Positions 35,901-44,993 of a DNA stretch of 64,000 bases are shown here, piece after piece. Every line of letters starts with the position of its first letter. Position 1 is the stretch's first letter. Source of the DNA: a virus. The stretch spans positions 81,505-145,504 of the IMG/VR virus record IMGVR_UViG_3300020383_000006, one strand, 5' to 3'. Both the position numbers and the translations under genes were made by a program. The notes below the pieces were generated by a model that was not told where the DNA came from, did no database searches, and worked only from the letters and a program-made list of their open reading frames with translations.

Positions 35901-36691
35901 GCTGAAGCCGCATTTTCACTGTCTAAAGCATTTGTCTCAGAAATACTTGCCGCATTAGCTGAACTTGATGCTTCTTGTGCTTTTATATCAGCAAATTGGG
36001 CGGAGTTTAGTGATTCTTGTGCTTCGGTCTCAGCAAATTGTGCTGAACTAGCTGCTGCTTGCTCACTGGCTAAAGCGTAATCCGCAGAATCTTTTGCTGC
36101 TTGTTCACTAGCTAAAGCATAGTCTGCTGAATCTTCTGCTTCCCCAGCCGCTATTTCTGCTCTATCACCTGAAGCAATAGCCGTATCAATTAATTGCCAG
36201 TTAGCAATTTTATCTGAAAGGTAAGCTGTACCGCTATCATTAAGATAAAGTTCCAAAAATATATCAGGATCTTCAGAAGGAACTGCAAAATAAGAACCGT
36301 TACCAACTTCTTGCATTGCTTCATCAATGGTCGTATAGATACCGTTTCCAAGTAATTGGAGTTTTAACGCCCTATTTTCAGCTAGAATATCCTCTGAACG
36401 ATTTATAAGGGATCTAATCTTTTCAATAAGTTCAGCCAATTCAGCAGCTGTAGGAGCCGCTAAACAAGGTTGATCTACAACCGACCCATACGCCCAAGGT
36501 TTAACCAATTCTATCTTCTGGTTCCCTTGGTCGTCCTTAAACGTCGTTTTAATCTCAACAATAGGGTTATCAGCTATCTGCAAGAAACTATGATTCTTTA
36601 CATCTGACAACACATCTTGGAGCGTTTCATTAACGCTCACTATTGTTTCTTGATCAACTACCGAAACTTTTGTAGCATAGAAAAATGCCAT
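32927..36691 (-). CDS. Ala/Ser-repeat long tail fibre
   Basis: 1254 residues. A globular N-terminus (about 1-175), then a very long stalk made of 14-residue repeats of type SEANALASENAAKT (two heptads each), as in lambda Stf-like fibres, to about residue 1000. The stalk is broken by four KWAEN...VEVESGKYSAKH(W/Y) modules and two YLGG.TSDPTTDN(D/E)G...YYTG..W(V/I)APE modules. The C-terminus has the AYSWGNHA.AGY, SGVLSSSRIP and FANQNLN repeats and ends QYNSSTKSLDFNFIGA. The repeats make the gene a hot spot for length changes. An AATAAATA late-type box lies 34 bp upstream. Confidence 0.88.
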   Translation of the reverse strand: MAFFYATKVSVVDQETIVSVNETLQDVLSDVKNHSFLQIADNPIVEIKTTFKDDQGNQKIELVKPWAYGSVVDQPCLAAPTAAELAELIEKIRSLINRSEDILAENRALKLQLLGNGIYTTIDEAMQEVGNGSYFAVPSEDPDIFLELYLNDSGTAYLSDKIANWQLIDTAIASGDRAEIAAGEAEDSADYALASEQAAKDSADYALASEQAAASSAQFAETEAQESLNSAQFADIKAQEASSSANAASISETNALDSENAASASEANALSSENAAKTSEDNALASEQAASTSEANAKASENAAKTSEDNALVSENAASDSAQFADIKAQEASSSANAASISETNASSSEDKSQKWAENPENVEVETGSYSALHHKEKAIDAQLAAETSEANALASKQAAETSETNASISASNALASENAASTSETNALASEQAAKTSETNAKASEIAASASETNAENSENTALTAANNASISEQNASDSALAASTSEMNAADSASASESSRLAAEQIFDQFGDRYLGSLTSDPTTDNDGDPLVDGAVYWNTTNKVLKFYTGTDWVAPENVASTYATQAQNSANAASISESNALDSENAASASEANALASEQAASVSEDNASTSEANALASENAAKTSETNASTSEANALASENAASTSETNALASENAAKTSENIVLQSETNVTNLENSVSGMYTSFDKRYLGGKTSDPTTDNEGGSLQEGSSYFDTNLNVLKYYTGSSWIAPQEISISAANNASTSEANALASENAASTSEANAKASENAASTSEANADTSEANALASENKAMAWADNSYGNSVETGKYSARHWAVDAQNSANAASTSESNAAASEFSASNSEDAASTSEANALASENAAQSSELKANSWAENNYGVEVESGKYSAKHWAIDAENSASSASTSASNALASENAAQLSEDNASTSEANALASENAAHSSELKSEKWAEETKDVEVESGKYSAKHYSEYAMQYRDEAQLAAQSLSGGMFFGGEWDASSGSTPPTPTEGSAFYKITAPGAINAVQYAIGDSIVYNNIADTWFKLDGSDKVDSVNGKIGAVVLSTTDVSEGSRQYFTTSRARTAIKTDSSWNAGNWDTAYSWGNHANAGYALDSSISTVGKTGSWNDLLNKPSSYNPSSHTHDASDINSGVLSSSRIPVLDYSKASFANQNLNTNSTVKHAEIHTGGATDDGINSLQVEGGTRTDTLAAGGVQNAQESIDTDGNVQVRGEGQMKLGDFAIQYNSSTKSLDFNFIGA

Positions 36692-36724
36692 ATTCTTAAA
36701 CCCTTATTCTTATCATATACAGTT

Positions 36725-36732
36725 TATTTATT
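36725..36732 (-). promoter_or_regulatory. Late-promoter-like box before the 1254-residue fibre
   Basis: AATAAATA on the minus strand, 34 bp before the fibre start and overlapping the stop of the 2470-residue gene. Confidence 0.45.
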
Positions 36733-39700
36733 ATGCTTCTTCCGAAATAATTGATAAACGTTGAGTATTGTCGTATGTAGGCACTGAGTGAGTAACCTCT
36801 AGCCTGTATGTCCTATTTGTTGTGGTCTGAAGCGAATCCGTAAACGTGAACGAACCATTAAGGTTCCATTCCTCTTTGTATTTAATAGTGCCTCCATAAG
36901 CTATATACGAACCCTGAATGGTATGTGAAGAAACCAGTATCTCACCACTTGAAGTCTGTCTGTAAAGTTTGAGCGTTGCTGTCGGGTCGCCTATACCGAC
37001 AGGTTGGCCACCGTTAGGTATATCTCTAAATGCAGATACAGCAATCGAGCTTTTGATTTCAATAATACCACCATTTGAACCAAACGGACCCAGTACAACG
37101 TCAACAGGTGAGCCTATGGTTGAGTTTTGTATTGCATTTTTCAGTGTACCAGCAGTAATTGATCCGCCGAAGTAAGCGCCACCTTGGTCATCTAGGTAAG
37201 TAATTGCATTGGCTTTTGTTAAGTTTCCGTACCTTGGTCCAGAAGAATTCCATGTATTAGAATTTCTTTCTCCATACCATTCTATAAGATTATTTGGTCC
37301 GAATGAATTAGCCGCTTGAACTTTCATGTAGTTAGAACCAATCATTTCAACTTTACCACCACGGATAACAGGTCCTGAAATCATAGTCCCAGCAATTAAT
37401 CTATCACCACCAACAGTACCGGAAGCAATAATGTCACCATTAACCATCAACCCTACTGCTTCCCAATCATTATTCGCAGAATTTCTTTTTCTTGCTTGAG
37501 AATCTGTCCCATCGCTTCTAGTTTGTACAAAAATATCGTTGGGTACTGGATTTCTTCCTGCTATATTGGTAAATCTAGAATACCCTAAAGACCAACTGAT
37601 TGAACTATAAGTTCCACCAAAGAAACCAGGACCAGTAGCACCGTCCTGACCATCAGTACCGTTGGAACCATCTTGACCATCTTGACCATCTTGACCTATG
37701 TATCTAACAAAAGTTTGACCAGAAACAGGTAAATTTGGTTGGTTAACACTTTCATAAAACGTTACCCATTCTTTTCCAGTTCCACTAAATGATTGCCCAC
37801 TACCGCTTGAATTGTCTGCATATATTGGCCAAATACTTTGTCCATCATTACCATCTTGGCCATCAGAACCGTCAGAACCATCTCTACCTTTAAACCTAAC
37901 AAAAGTCCCACCTACGGGCAGGGATGGTTTTGTTCCTACATATTCTACATATTGAACAAATTCCCTAGTTCCTTCTGTTAGGCTTTGATTTGAACCTGAA
38001 GAATTAGTAGCATAAACAACCAAAACTGAAGTTCCATCAGTTCCATCAGTTCCTGGAAGTCCTCGGTCACCTTTATCACCCTTGTCACCCTTGTCGCCCT
38101 TTTCACCTTTAACCTTATTCAAATCCCATGAACTGGCTGTACCATTTTCTATTTTTCTGGTAGCCATCCAAATAGTAGAAGTAGAGGAACTAGAACTCCA
38201 ATTTCCTGGATCAGTTCCTGGATTTCCTGGACTATTTTCTACTGAACTGTATTGAACTTGAAAATCAGCAGTATTAGTTAATTGTCTAGGCGTAGTCCAT
38301 CCTGATTGCTGAGGGGAAGCCCCGTCATTGGTAAATATTCTAGTAGACTGCCATAATTTAGCTTCTCCACTAGGGACTCCATCACTCCAACCACTTGGAA
38401 CAGGTGAAGAATATGAGCCGCCAGAAGGAGTAGACGGTGTTCCATTAGTTCTTTTAAACACAATAGATTTAAATGAACTTTGTCCAGTATCACCTTTTTC
38501 ACCAACAACTTCTATAGTAAAACTATCTATTAAAGTAATACCAGTATCACTGCTGTAGTTTACAATAAATAAAGGTCTAAAGAAATAGGCATTATCCCTT
38601 AGTGTGTTTGGATTATCTATTGTCCCATTACCAGAAGAATTAGCGGATTTTCCAGAAAAATACCCTTCATAAGTAGTCCATTCTGATGGAACATTTTCAG
38701 AACTCGCTGCAACGTAATATTGACTACTTGTAGAATCATCTCCATTATTATTGACATAACCAGTATCAGTCTGATTTCTACCAGCAACACCAAAATACGC
38801 AGTCCCATTACCAGCTGTTTGTTTAGCGACTACAGTAATTTTGTATTTCTTATTTGGGTCGTAAGGAATTGAACGGTTATTAACCATCCATCTTTGGTCA
38901 TTCCCACTATTATTCCCTATTTTTACTGAAGTCCCTCCAGTAAAAGAATCATTGTCTAGGGTCATTTCGCCTGAACCGGAAGTGGAGATCCAACCATTAT
39001 TTTGAGGTAACGTTTTAAAATAATCAGAATAATTACCTACCGCGTCATCACCCACATATCTAACAAAAGTTTGACCAGAAACAGGTAATGATGGCTGATT
39101 TACGCTTTCATAAAACGTTACCCAAGTTTTTCCTGCTTCACTAAATGATTGGTTTGAACCTGCTTCATCTTCCGCGTATATTGGCCAAATACTTTGTCCA
39201 TCATTACCATCTTGACCATCTTGACCATCAGTACCAATAAATCTAACAAATGTACCACTGACTGGTAATGACGGTTGGTTTCCTGTGTATTCTACGTACT
39301 GAACGAACTCCCTAGAACCTTGTGATAAACTTTGATTTGACCCTGAAGAATTAGTTGCATAAACAACTAAAACTGATGCCCCATCATTCCCGTCAGAACC
39401 ATTTGACCCGTCTACGCCATCTATAGATAAAACAACTGGTGCAGACCATTCTGAAGAAGGTATTGAGTCAGTTGTGTTTCTACTGAACGCAGTTGCTTGA
39501 GTCACCCATAGTACAGGACCTTCAGAATTATCTGGTGCAGTTTTACTCCAATCCGTATCTAAATTAGATAAAGAACCGTTACTGAAATTGTACGTAGTTG
39601 TGTTATTAACAATTCCTGGAGAACCGCCATATGATGTCCTTTTATAAAGGTAAATTGTTGCTGTATTATACCCGTCTACACCATCACTACCATCACTACC

Positions 39701-42700
39701 GTCCGATCCATCTTCAGATAATATTTCTGGAGAAGTCCACTCAGAACTAGAAATAGTATCAGTATTAGAACGACTAGAAGCTGTGGCAACTGTTACCCAT
39801 AATGGATTGCCATTTTTACTAGGCATAGTTTTGCTCCAACCTGATGGAGCATTCCAAGATTTCGTAGAAAACGTATATGAAACGTTTGTGCTAACTGGGC
39901 TAGGACTAGAAGCTGATCTTGTATACAAATAAAGGGTAGCTTGGTTATACCCGTCTACGCCATTAACTCCATCAGTACCGTCTTCACCCTTATCACCTTT
40001 TTCACCTTTAACTTTACTAACTTCCCAAGGTTGTTCTTGGTTATCAATAATTCTTCTTGTCGCCATCCATATAGTATTCTCAGAAGCAGTAGATGACCAA
40101 CCTGCAGAATTACTTAATGGCGTTCCTGGTGCTTCCAAAATAGAACTGTATTGAACTTCAAAATCAGATGTATTGGTTAGCTTCTGTGGTTCTGTCCAAT
40201 TATTTTCTTGTGGTGATTGACCATCATCAGTGAAAATTCTAGTTGATTGCCATAAAGGATTTTGACCTGAAGGGACTCCGTCACTCCAACCACTTGGTAC
40301 AGGTGATGAATAAGAACCACCACTAGGGACAGAAGGCTTAGAGGTAGCACGTTTAAACACAATGGATTTAAACGAACTTTGTCCAACGTTACCCGTTACA
40401 CCTTGCTTAGATTTTGAGATGGTGTAACTTTTTGTTATTGTTGTCCCTTCAAACGTTGCAGATAATTCAAACGTTTCAGAATCAGAACTCCATGAAGAAC
40501 CGGATAACGTATAATTACCGCTCGTATCTATAGAAATGGATAGACCGTTTTTAGTTGTTGATCCGCTATAACTAACACCTGATGTTACTTTATTAGATCC
40601 TTTGAATATTTCAAAAGTACCACCTGAACTAGCAAGGGAATATGAATCACCTGAACTATTCGCTGATACAATATGACTTTCATTAGAAAGGTATCCAATT
40701 ATATTTTTAGAACCATCAACTAATCTTACAACCGTTATTTCATCAGATAAACCATCTTTAGAAGCAGTAACAGTAACTGATTGGTTGTTGCCGAATTCAT
40801 TTACGTCTAATGTTTTGTTTCCATTGGTATCAGTACCGAACGTTAACGACCTATTATTATAAAAAGATAATGACCCGTCTAAATTAGATTCTTGGACAGT
40901 AAACGTTATTAATTGGTTACTTGGGTCGGCATTATTATCCCCATCAAAATGGAAAGATTGTGAATCTGAACTAAGTTTTAAAACCTTAGCGTTTTCTCCT
41001 TTCTGCCCTTCTTTAGACTTAGATAAAGAGAATTGCTTAGTGATCGTGGTTCCTTCATAAGAAGCTGATATATCAAAAACTTCAGATTCAGTAGACCATG
41101 AACTTCCGCTGACAGAATATGAACCATCAGAACCAACGTTCAATACTAATCCATTTTTGGTTGCGTCACCACTAAATGAAGCCGATGAAGTAACTTCTTC
41201 AGAACCTTTAAATATTCTAAATTGTCCCGAAGCACCAGAAAAACTTATAGGTGTACCGTTCGGAGTAGCACTGATATTGTGGCTCTCATTTGATAAGAAA
41301 CCTGTTATAACTTCTGAACCATCTTCTAATCTAACGATTGTTATTTCATCAGAAAGCCCATCTTGAGTAACAGTCACTGTCACATAATTATTAGACCCAA
41401 AAGAAGAAACAGGGATATTAATTTGATTTGTTGAATCATTAAAATATGTAATTCCTGGGTCAGTAGAAAATGACGGTGAACCATTTAGATTAGAAGATTG
41501 TGTGTATAAGGCAATTTGTTGACCTGTAGGGTCAGGTTCGCCGTCTCCATTATATCTAAACGCTTGGGCACTAGCAACCAGTTTTAATGATTTAGCATTA
41601 TCACCTTTTTCACCTTTAATTAATGAAACGTTCCAAGGTTTAGGTTCACCGTTTTCAATTTTTCTTTGTGCTAACCAATTTGTAGAATTAGTTGCATTAT
41701 CCAACCAATTAGTAGGATTATCATCTGGGTTACCAGGATTACTACTTTGTGAAATTTCACTGTATTTAAAAATATTGTTTTCAGTTGTAGCAATTTCTCT
41801 AGGTGTAGTCCAGCTTGATTGTTGCGGTGATTCACCGTCATCAGTAAAGATACGGGTTGTTTGCCACAACTTAGCTTCGCCTGTAGGAATACCGTCTGAC
41901 CAACCGTTTGGTAAAGGATCAGAGTATGAACCGCCTGTTGGGGTGGCTGGCGTAACATTAGAACGTAAAAATGCAATAGATTTAAACGTACTTTGGCTAT
42001 CCGGTGATTTAAAGTTAGAAGGTGATGACCAAGTAGAACCAGCCGCGAATTGTGTACCATCAGCAATTTTTGTTGAAGTAATAACCCAAACTTTACCAAC
42101 TGTATTCGGTGGTGTTAAGCTCCACCCATTAGGTTCTAATGCAGTAGGTGTGGCTGGTTGTGTTTCAGAAGCTTTATATCTGAATTCAACGTAATTACCG
42201 TCTAATGCACGAATGTCATTTTCACCGCCTACTTCATATCCGTCATTTTGTAGACGTAATTTACCTTTTATGACTAGTGTATCTTCCGCTTCGTCATAAT
42301 ACAAACGGTCACTATTTTGTACAGTAACTTTAAACCCTTTATTCGCAACGGCATTACCAAACTTATCAACATAAAATACTGAGTTCGCTTGGTTAATTCC
42401 ACCTGATAGAGAATCATCACCGTACCAATAAGGGAAATTATCATCACCAATAACGACTCTTACTCCAGGATCAGATTCAGTCGTGATAGTTGAACCAACA
42501 ACTGTACCACCTGTAACTGTACCACCCAGAATATTAGGTGATGAAATAGAACTCCCAACGGCTAAATCACCGTCAAATACCATTCTTCTTTCGTTGGTAT
42601 TAAGATATAAAGCATTGATTAAATTATCGCTGTTGTCATAATAATTAACACTGAATGTATCGGCAATCACTGAAAAATCAGAAGTTGAACCATCGTTCGT

Positions 42701-44143
42701 ATTAATAAACCCTGATACATATCCATCAACATCAGTTAATACCGCTCCGCGTGCTATTACCCCGCCGTCTTGAGTACTTTCAAATGCTTCTGCGATTTGT
42801 GACACTCTAGCTGTTTGTCCATCAGCGGTAGTAACCCCAACCTTTCTGACAGCTGTAGATAATGGGGAACCGACCCATTCACCGCCTTGTAAAGAGCATT
42901 CGTCAGGTGTTTCCGCTGAAGTAGGTGAACCATCAATTTGACAATAACCGACTCTAGAATTTAACTCATCAGTTGCATCAGCTCTAGCGTAACCAATTTC
43001 AGCGTCTAATTGTGTTATATCAGAAGCCAACGCTTGGTAGTTATTTGAAACGGTAATTTGTAAAGAATCTAATTCTGAAGTGATAATATAATTTTCGGTA
43101 GCAAAAACTGTATCCAATTCAGTTATAGATTTTGCAATAGCGCCATTAGGACCTGTTAATGTTACTAAGTCCTGAACTGCCAATGCAAGCTGAGTTCCTT
43201 CTTCCACTGCACCTAATCTATATAATCCGACATCAATCTCAGTCAGAGCTTGCTGAATCTCTTTACTAAGGATTCTATCTTCATTATTAGATATTCTTGT
43301 TTGTGTTGAGGTAAGGGTAGTTGTTTGTTGTGCTAAGGAACTATTTAAATCAGAAACAGTTCTTTCTACTGTATCAACGCTTGCTATAGAAGCATATTCT
43401 TCGGCAACAAAAGATAATAGATTATCTTCTGATTGAGCAATTGCCCCACCAGGACCTGTTATGGCTGTATCTAATTCAGATATTGCCGCGTTTCTTTGGT
43501 ATTGTTCGTCATCAATTTGTGATTCTAAATCAGTGCGTGTTTGTGCTATCGCTTCATCTTGATAAACTAGGGTAGTTTGTATGTTAGAAATTTCAGCTTG
43601 GCGATAAGAAGCTTCATCATTTAATTCAGCCGTTAATTCTTCTCTGGTTTGAGTAATGGCAAACTCATTATCAGCGACAGAAACAGCAAGGTTTTCTAAT
43701 CCAGCTAACACATAATTATCACCGTCGATAATTTGTGCTTCTAGATTAGATTGTACGTAATCAATTTCCCCTTGGAAATAGTTTTGGTTGTCAATAATAT
43801 CATCAATAGTCATAGAAAAACTTTCAACTCTATCATTAACTTCATTGACTTTGTCGTTAGCTTCTGTTTCTATACGTTCAATTTCATTATTAAACAATGA
43901 AAATCGGTCGTCAACGTCTTGAATCGTGTAATCAATTAAGCTATTAATTTCGGAAATGTCATAATTTAAATCATCAACGTATTGCGAAATTTCATATTGA
44001 ATCGCATCGTTAAGTTGAGAAGCTATTTCTGAATTGGAAAGGTTAAAGTTTCCTTCGTGATAAACTTCATTACCACCTTCAGCAAACATTTTACCGTCGG
44101 CGGCAAGCGTACCTTTAATTTGAGTATCTTTTAACTGAGCCAT
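36731..44143 (-). CDS. Giant tail protein with coiled coil, collagen-like and repeated modules
   Basis: 2470 residues, the largest gene here. About 1-430 is coiled coil (IETEANDKVNEVNDRVES..., repeated LTGPNGAIA(K/Q)S segments). Then comes a DUF1983/protein-J-like part near 430-560 (TVRKVGVTTADGQTARVSQIAEAF, DGYVSGFINTNDGSTSDFSVIADTFSV). Three copies of an FKSI(A/V)F.R....P..P.GGSYS.P.P.GWSDG(I/V)P.G module follow. Two long Ig-like blocks (NESHNISA / SSWSTESE) come next, and short collagen-like GxY runs (GEKGDKGEDGTDG, DGQDGQDGNDG) separate modules. The C-terminal 330 or so residues hold a DIFVQTRSDG tip. It sits right after baseplate gene 7, so it is probably a central or side fibre. Confidence 0.85.
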   Translation of the reverse strand: MAQLKDTQIKGTLAADGKMFAEGGNEVYHEGNFNLSNSEIASQLNDAIQYEISQYVDDLNYDISEINSLIDYTIQDVDDRFSLFNNEIERIETEANDKVNEVNDRVESFSMTIDDIIDNQNYFQGEIDYVQSNLEAQIIDGDNYVLAGLENLAVSVADNEFAITQTREELTAELNDEASYRQAEISNIQTTLVYQDEAIAQTRTDLESQIDDEQYQRNAAISELDTAITGPGGAIAQSEDNLLSFVAEEYASIASVDTVERTVSDLNSSLAQQTTTLTSTQTRISNNEDRILSKEIQQALTEIDVGLYRLGAVEEGTQLALAVQDLVTLTGPNGAIAKSITELDTVFATENYIITSELDSLQITVSNNYQALASDITQLDAEIGYARADATDELNSRVGYCQIDGSPTSAETPDECSLQGGEWVGSPLSTAVRKVGVTTADGQTARVSQIAEAFESTQDGGVIARGAVLTDVDGYVSGFINTNDGSTSDFSVIADTFSVNYYDNSDNLINALYLNTNERRMVFDGDLAVGSSISSPNILGGTVTGGTVVGSTITTESDPGVRVVIGDDNFPYWYGDDSLSGGINQANSVFYVDKFGNAVANKGFKVTVQNSDRLYYDEAEDTLVIKGKLRLQNDGYEVGGENDIRALDGNYVEFRYKASETQPATPTALEPNGWSLTPPNTVGKVWVITSTKIADGTQFAAGSTWSSPSNFKSPDSQSTFKSIAFLRSNVTPATPTGGSYSDPLPNGWSDGIPTGEAKLWQTTRIFTDDGESPQQSSWTTPREIATTENNIFKYSEISQSSNPGNPDDNPTNWLDNATNSTNWLAQRKIENGEPKPWNVSLIKGEKGDNAKSLKLVASAQAFRYNGDGEPDPTGQQIALYTQSSNLNGSPSFSTDPGITYFNDSTNQINIPVSSFGSNNYVTVTVTQDGLSDEITIVRLEDGSEVITGFLSNESHNISATPNGTPISFSGASGQFRIFKGSEEVTSSASFSGDATKNGLVLNVGSDGSYSVSGSSWSTESEVFDISASYEGTTITKQFSLSKSKEGQKGENAKVLKLSSDSQSFHFDGDNNADPSNQLITFTVQESNLDGSLSFYNNRSLTFGTDTNGNKTLDVNEFGNNQSVTVTASKDGLSDEITVVRLVDGSKNIIGYLSNESHIVSANSSGDSYSLASSGGTFEIFKGSNKVTSGVSYSGSTTKNGLSISIDTSGNYTLSGSSWSSDSETFELSATFEGTTITKSYTISKSKQGVTGNVGQSSFKSIVFKRATSKPSVPSGGSYSSPVPSGWSDGVPSGQNPLWQSTRIFTDDGQSPQENNWTEPQKLTNTSDFEVQYSSILEAPGTPLSNSAGWSSTASENTIWMATRRIIDNQEQPWEVSKVKGEKGDKGEDGTDGVNGVDGYNQATLYLYTRSASSPSPVSTNVSYTFSTKSWNAPSGWSKTMPSKNGNPLWVTVATASSRSNTDTISSSEWTSPEILSEDGSDGSDGSDGVDGYNTATIYLYKRTSYGGSPGIVNNTTTYNFSNGSLSNLDTDWSKTAPDNSEGPVLWVTQATAFSRNTTDSIPSSEWSAPVVLSIDGVDGSNGSDGNDGASVLVVYATNSSGSNQSLSQGSREFVQYVEYTGNQPSLPVSGTFVRFIGTDGQDGQDGNDGQSIWPIYAEDEAGSNQSFSEAGKTWVTFYESVNQPSLPVSGQTFVRYVGDDAVGNYSDYFKTLPQNNGWISTSGSGEMTLDNDSFTGGTSVKIGNNSGNDQRWMVNNRSIPYDPNKKYKITVVAKQTAGNGTAYFGVAGRNQTDTGYVNNNGDDSTSSQYYVAASSENVPSEWTTYEGYFSGKSANSSGNGTIDNPNTLRDNAYFFRPLFIVNYSSDTGITLIDSFTIEVVGEKGDTGQSSFKSIVFKRTNGTPSTPSGGSYSSPVPSGWSDGVPSGEAKLWQSTRIFTNDGASPQQSGWTTPRQLTNTADFQVQYSSVENSPGNPGTDPGNWSSSSSTSTIWMATRKIENGTASSWDLNKVKGEKGDKGDKGDKGDRGLPGTDGTDGTSVLVVYATNSSGSNQSLTEGTREFVQYVEYVGTKPSLPVGGTFVRFKGRDGSDGSDGQDGNDGQSIWPIYADNSSGSGQSFSGTGKEWVTFYESVNQPNLPVSGQTFVRYIGQDGQDGQDGSNGTDGQDGATGPGFFGGTYSSISWSLGYSRFTNIAGRNPVPNDIFVQTRSDGTDSQARKRNSANNDWEAVGLMVNGDIIASGTVGGDRLIAGTMISGPVIRGGKVEMIGSNYMKVQAANSFGPNNLIEWYGERNSNTWNSSGPRYGNLTKANAITYLDDQGGAYFGGSITAGTLKNAIQNSTIGSPVDVVLGPFGSNGGIIEIKSSIAVSAFRDIPNGGQPVGIGDPTATLKLYRQTSSGEILVSSHTIQGSYIAYGGTIKYKEEWNLNGSFTFTDSLQTTTNRTYRLEVTHSVPTYDNTQRLSIISEEA

Positions 44144-44184
44144 TTTTACCCTAAATTTTTACTTAAAAAGCATTATATTTAAGA

Positions 44185-44192
44185 TATTTATA
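44185..44192 (-). promoter_or_regulatory. T4-type late promoter for the giant tail protein
   Basis: Exact TATAAATA on the minus strand, 42 bp before the start at 44143, directly after the gene 7-like stop. Confidence 0.72.
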
Positions 44193-44990
44193 TTACTCAA
44201 TAAAAAGTTTAAACCCTGCTGGAGCTAAATTATTTCTAATGTATTCAGCGTAGTCATTTATTTGTTGATTTGTTCTAACCACAAAAGAATATACTGAGTA
44301 ATAATAACTATCTTGTAATAATGAATTGTTTGACAGGTGACTTTTTTCTGTTATATAAAACCCTTGCGTTTTTTCTGAATTTTGTATAACATTAAACGTA
44401 TTATCACCGATTTGTATCGTATCCCCAATACTGTAAGTTGTTTTTGGTTTAACGAATATTAACTCTATTGTTTCATTTCCTGGAGTTACATCACTTACAA
44501 AATTATAACGATCTAAGTAGGCTTCTCCATTATTCATTATTTGTTCATCAGGCAATACGCCTTCATAATCTACAACCACAAGGTATTCATCATTTACATA
44601 ACGGGATTCCGATAAAGAAAATATATCATCTTTCGGGTTATAGAATTCTAGATCATTATCCCCAATTAGTGCCTTTATCAAAAATTGATAAGAAAGTCTA
44701 GAACCTCTAGAAGCGTTAAACTTCTTAGATAACTTAATTAATAATTCTTTAATATCAGTTGTGTCTTGTTTAGGTAAAGACCCCAGATATTCTCGCTCCA
44801 TTAATTCTACGTACTTATCAAGCGGTTCTTCAAAAGATAATCTTTTTGTGTGACGCTTAATATTGTATTGTGCATTATCCGGTTGGGAACACCATTCATA
44901 ATAAGCAACCAAAAAATCCACGAACCTAGGATTATTCCTTAAAATATGTTTCGGGATTTGCGAAATAATTTTATTTTTAGTAGAGATCAT
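44193..44990 (-). CDS. 7: Minimal baseplate wedge protein resembling T4 gp7 C-terminal region
   Basis: 265 residues, against 1032 for T4 gp7. NPRFVDFLVAYYEWCSQ, KFNASRGSRLSYQFLIKALIGDNDLEFYNPKDDIF and then a small beta domain with TYSIGDTIQIGDNTFNVIQ follow the same order as the conserved C-terminal part of gp7 (FEAFCEAYIQYLS, ESRSYDFYSTKGIEASYKFLFKVLYNEEVEI). The place directly after gene 6 also fits. The large N-terminal arms of T4 gp7 are missing. It starts 3 bp after gene 6. Confidence 0.72.
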   Translation of the reverse strand: MISTKNKIISQIPKHILRNNPRFVDFLVAYYEWCSQPDNAQYNIKRHTKRLSFEEPLDKYVELMEREYLGSLPKQDTTDIKELLIKLSKKFNASRGSRLSYQFLIKALIGDNDLEFYNPKDDIFSLSESRYVNDEYLVVVDYEGVLPDEQIMNNGEAYLDRYNFVSDVTPGNETIELIFVKPKTTYSIGDTIQIGDNTFNVIQNSEKTQGFYITEKSHLSNNSLLQDSYYYSVYSFVVRTNQQINDYAEYIRNNLAPAGFKLFIE

Positions 44991-44993
44991 TGA

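Noticed and set aside
33800-36100. Regular short repeats that could be mistaken for a CRISPR array
   Set aside because: The repeats are 42-bp coding repeats in frame with the fibre stalk, without spacers and without cas genes.
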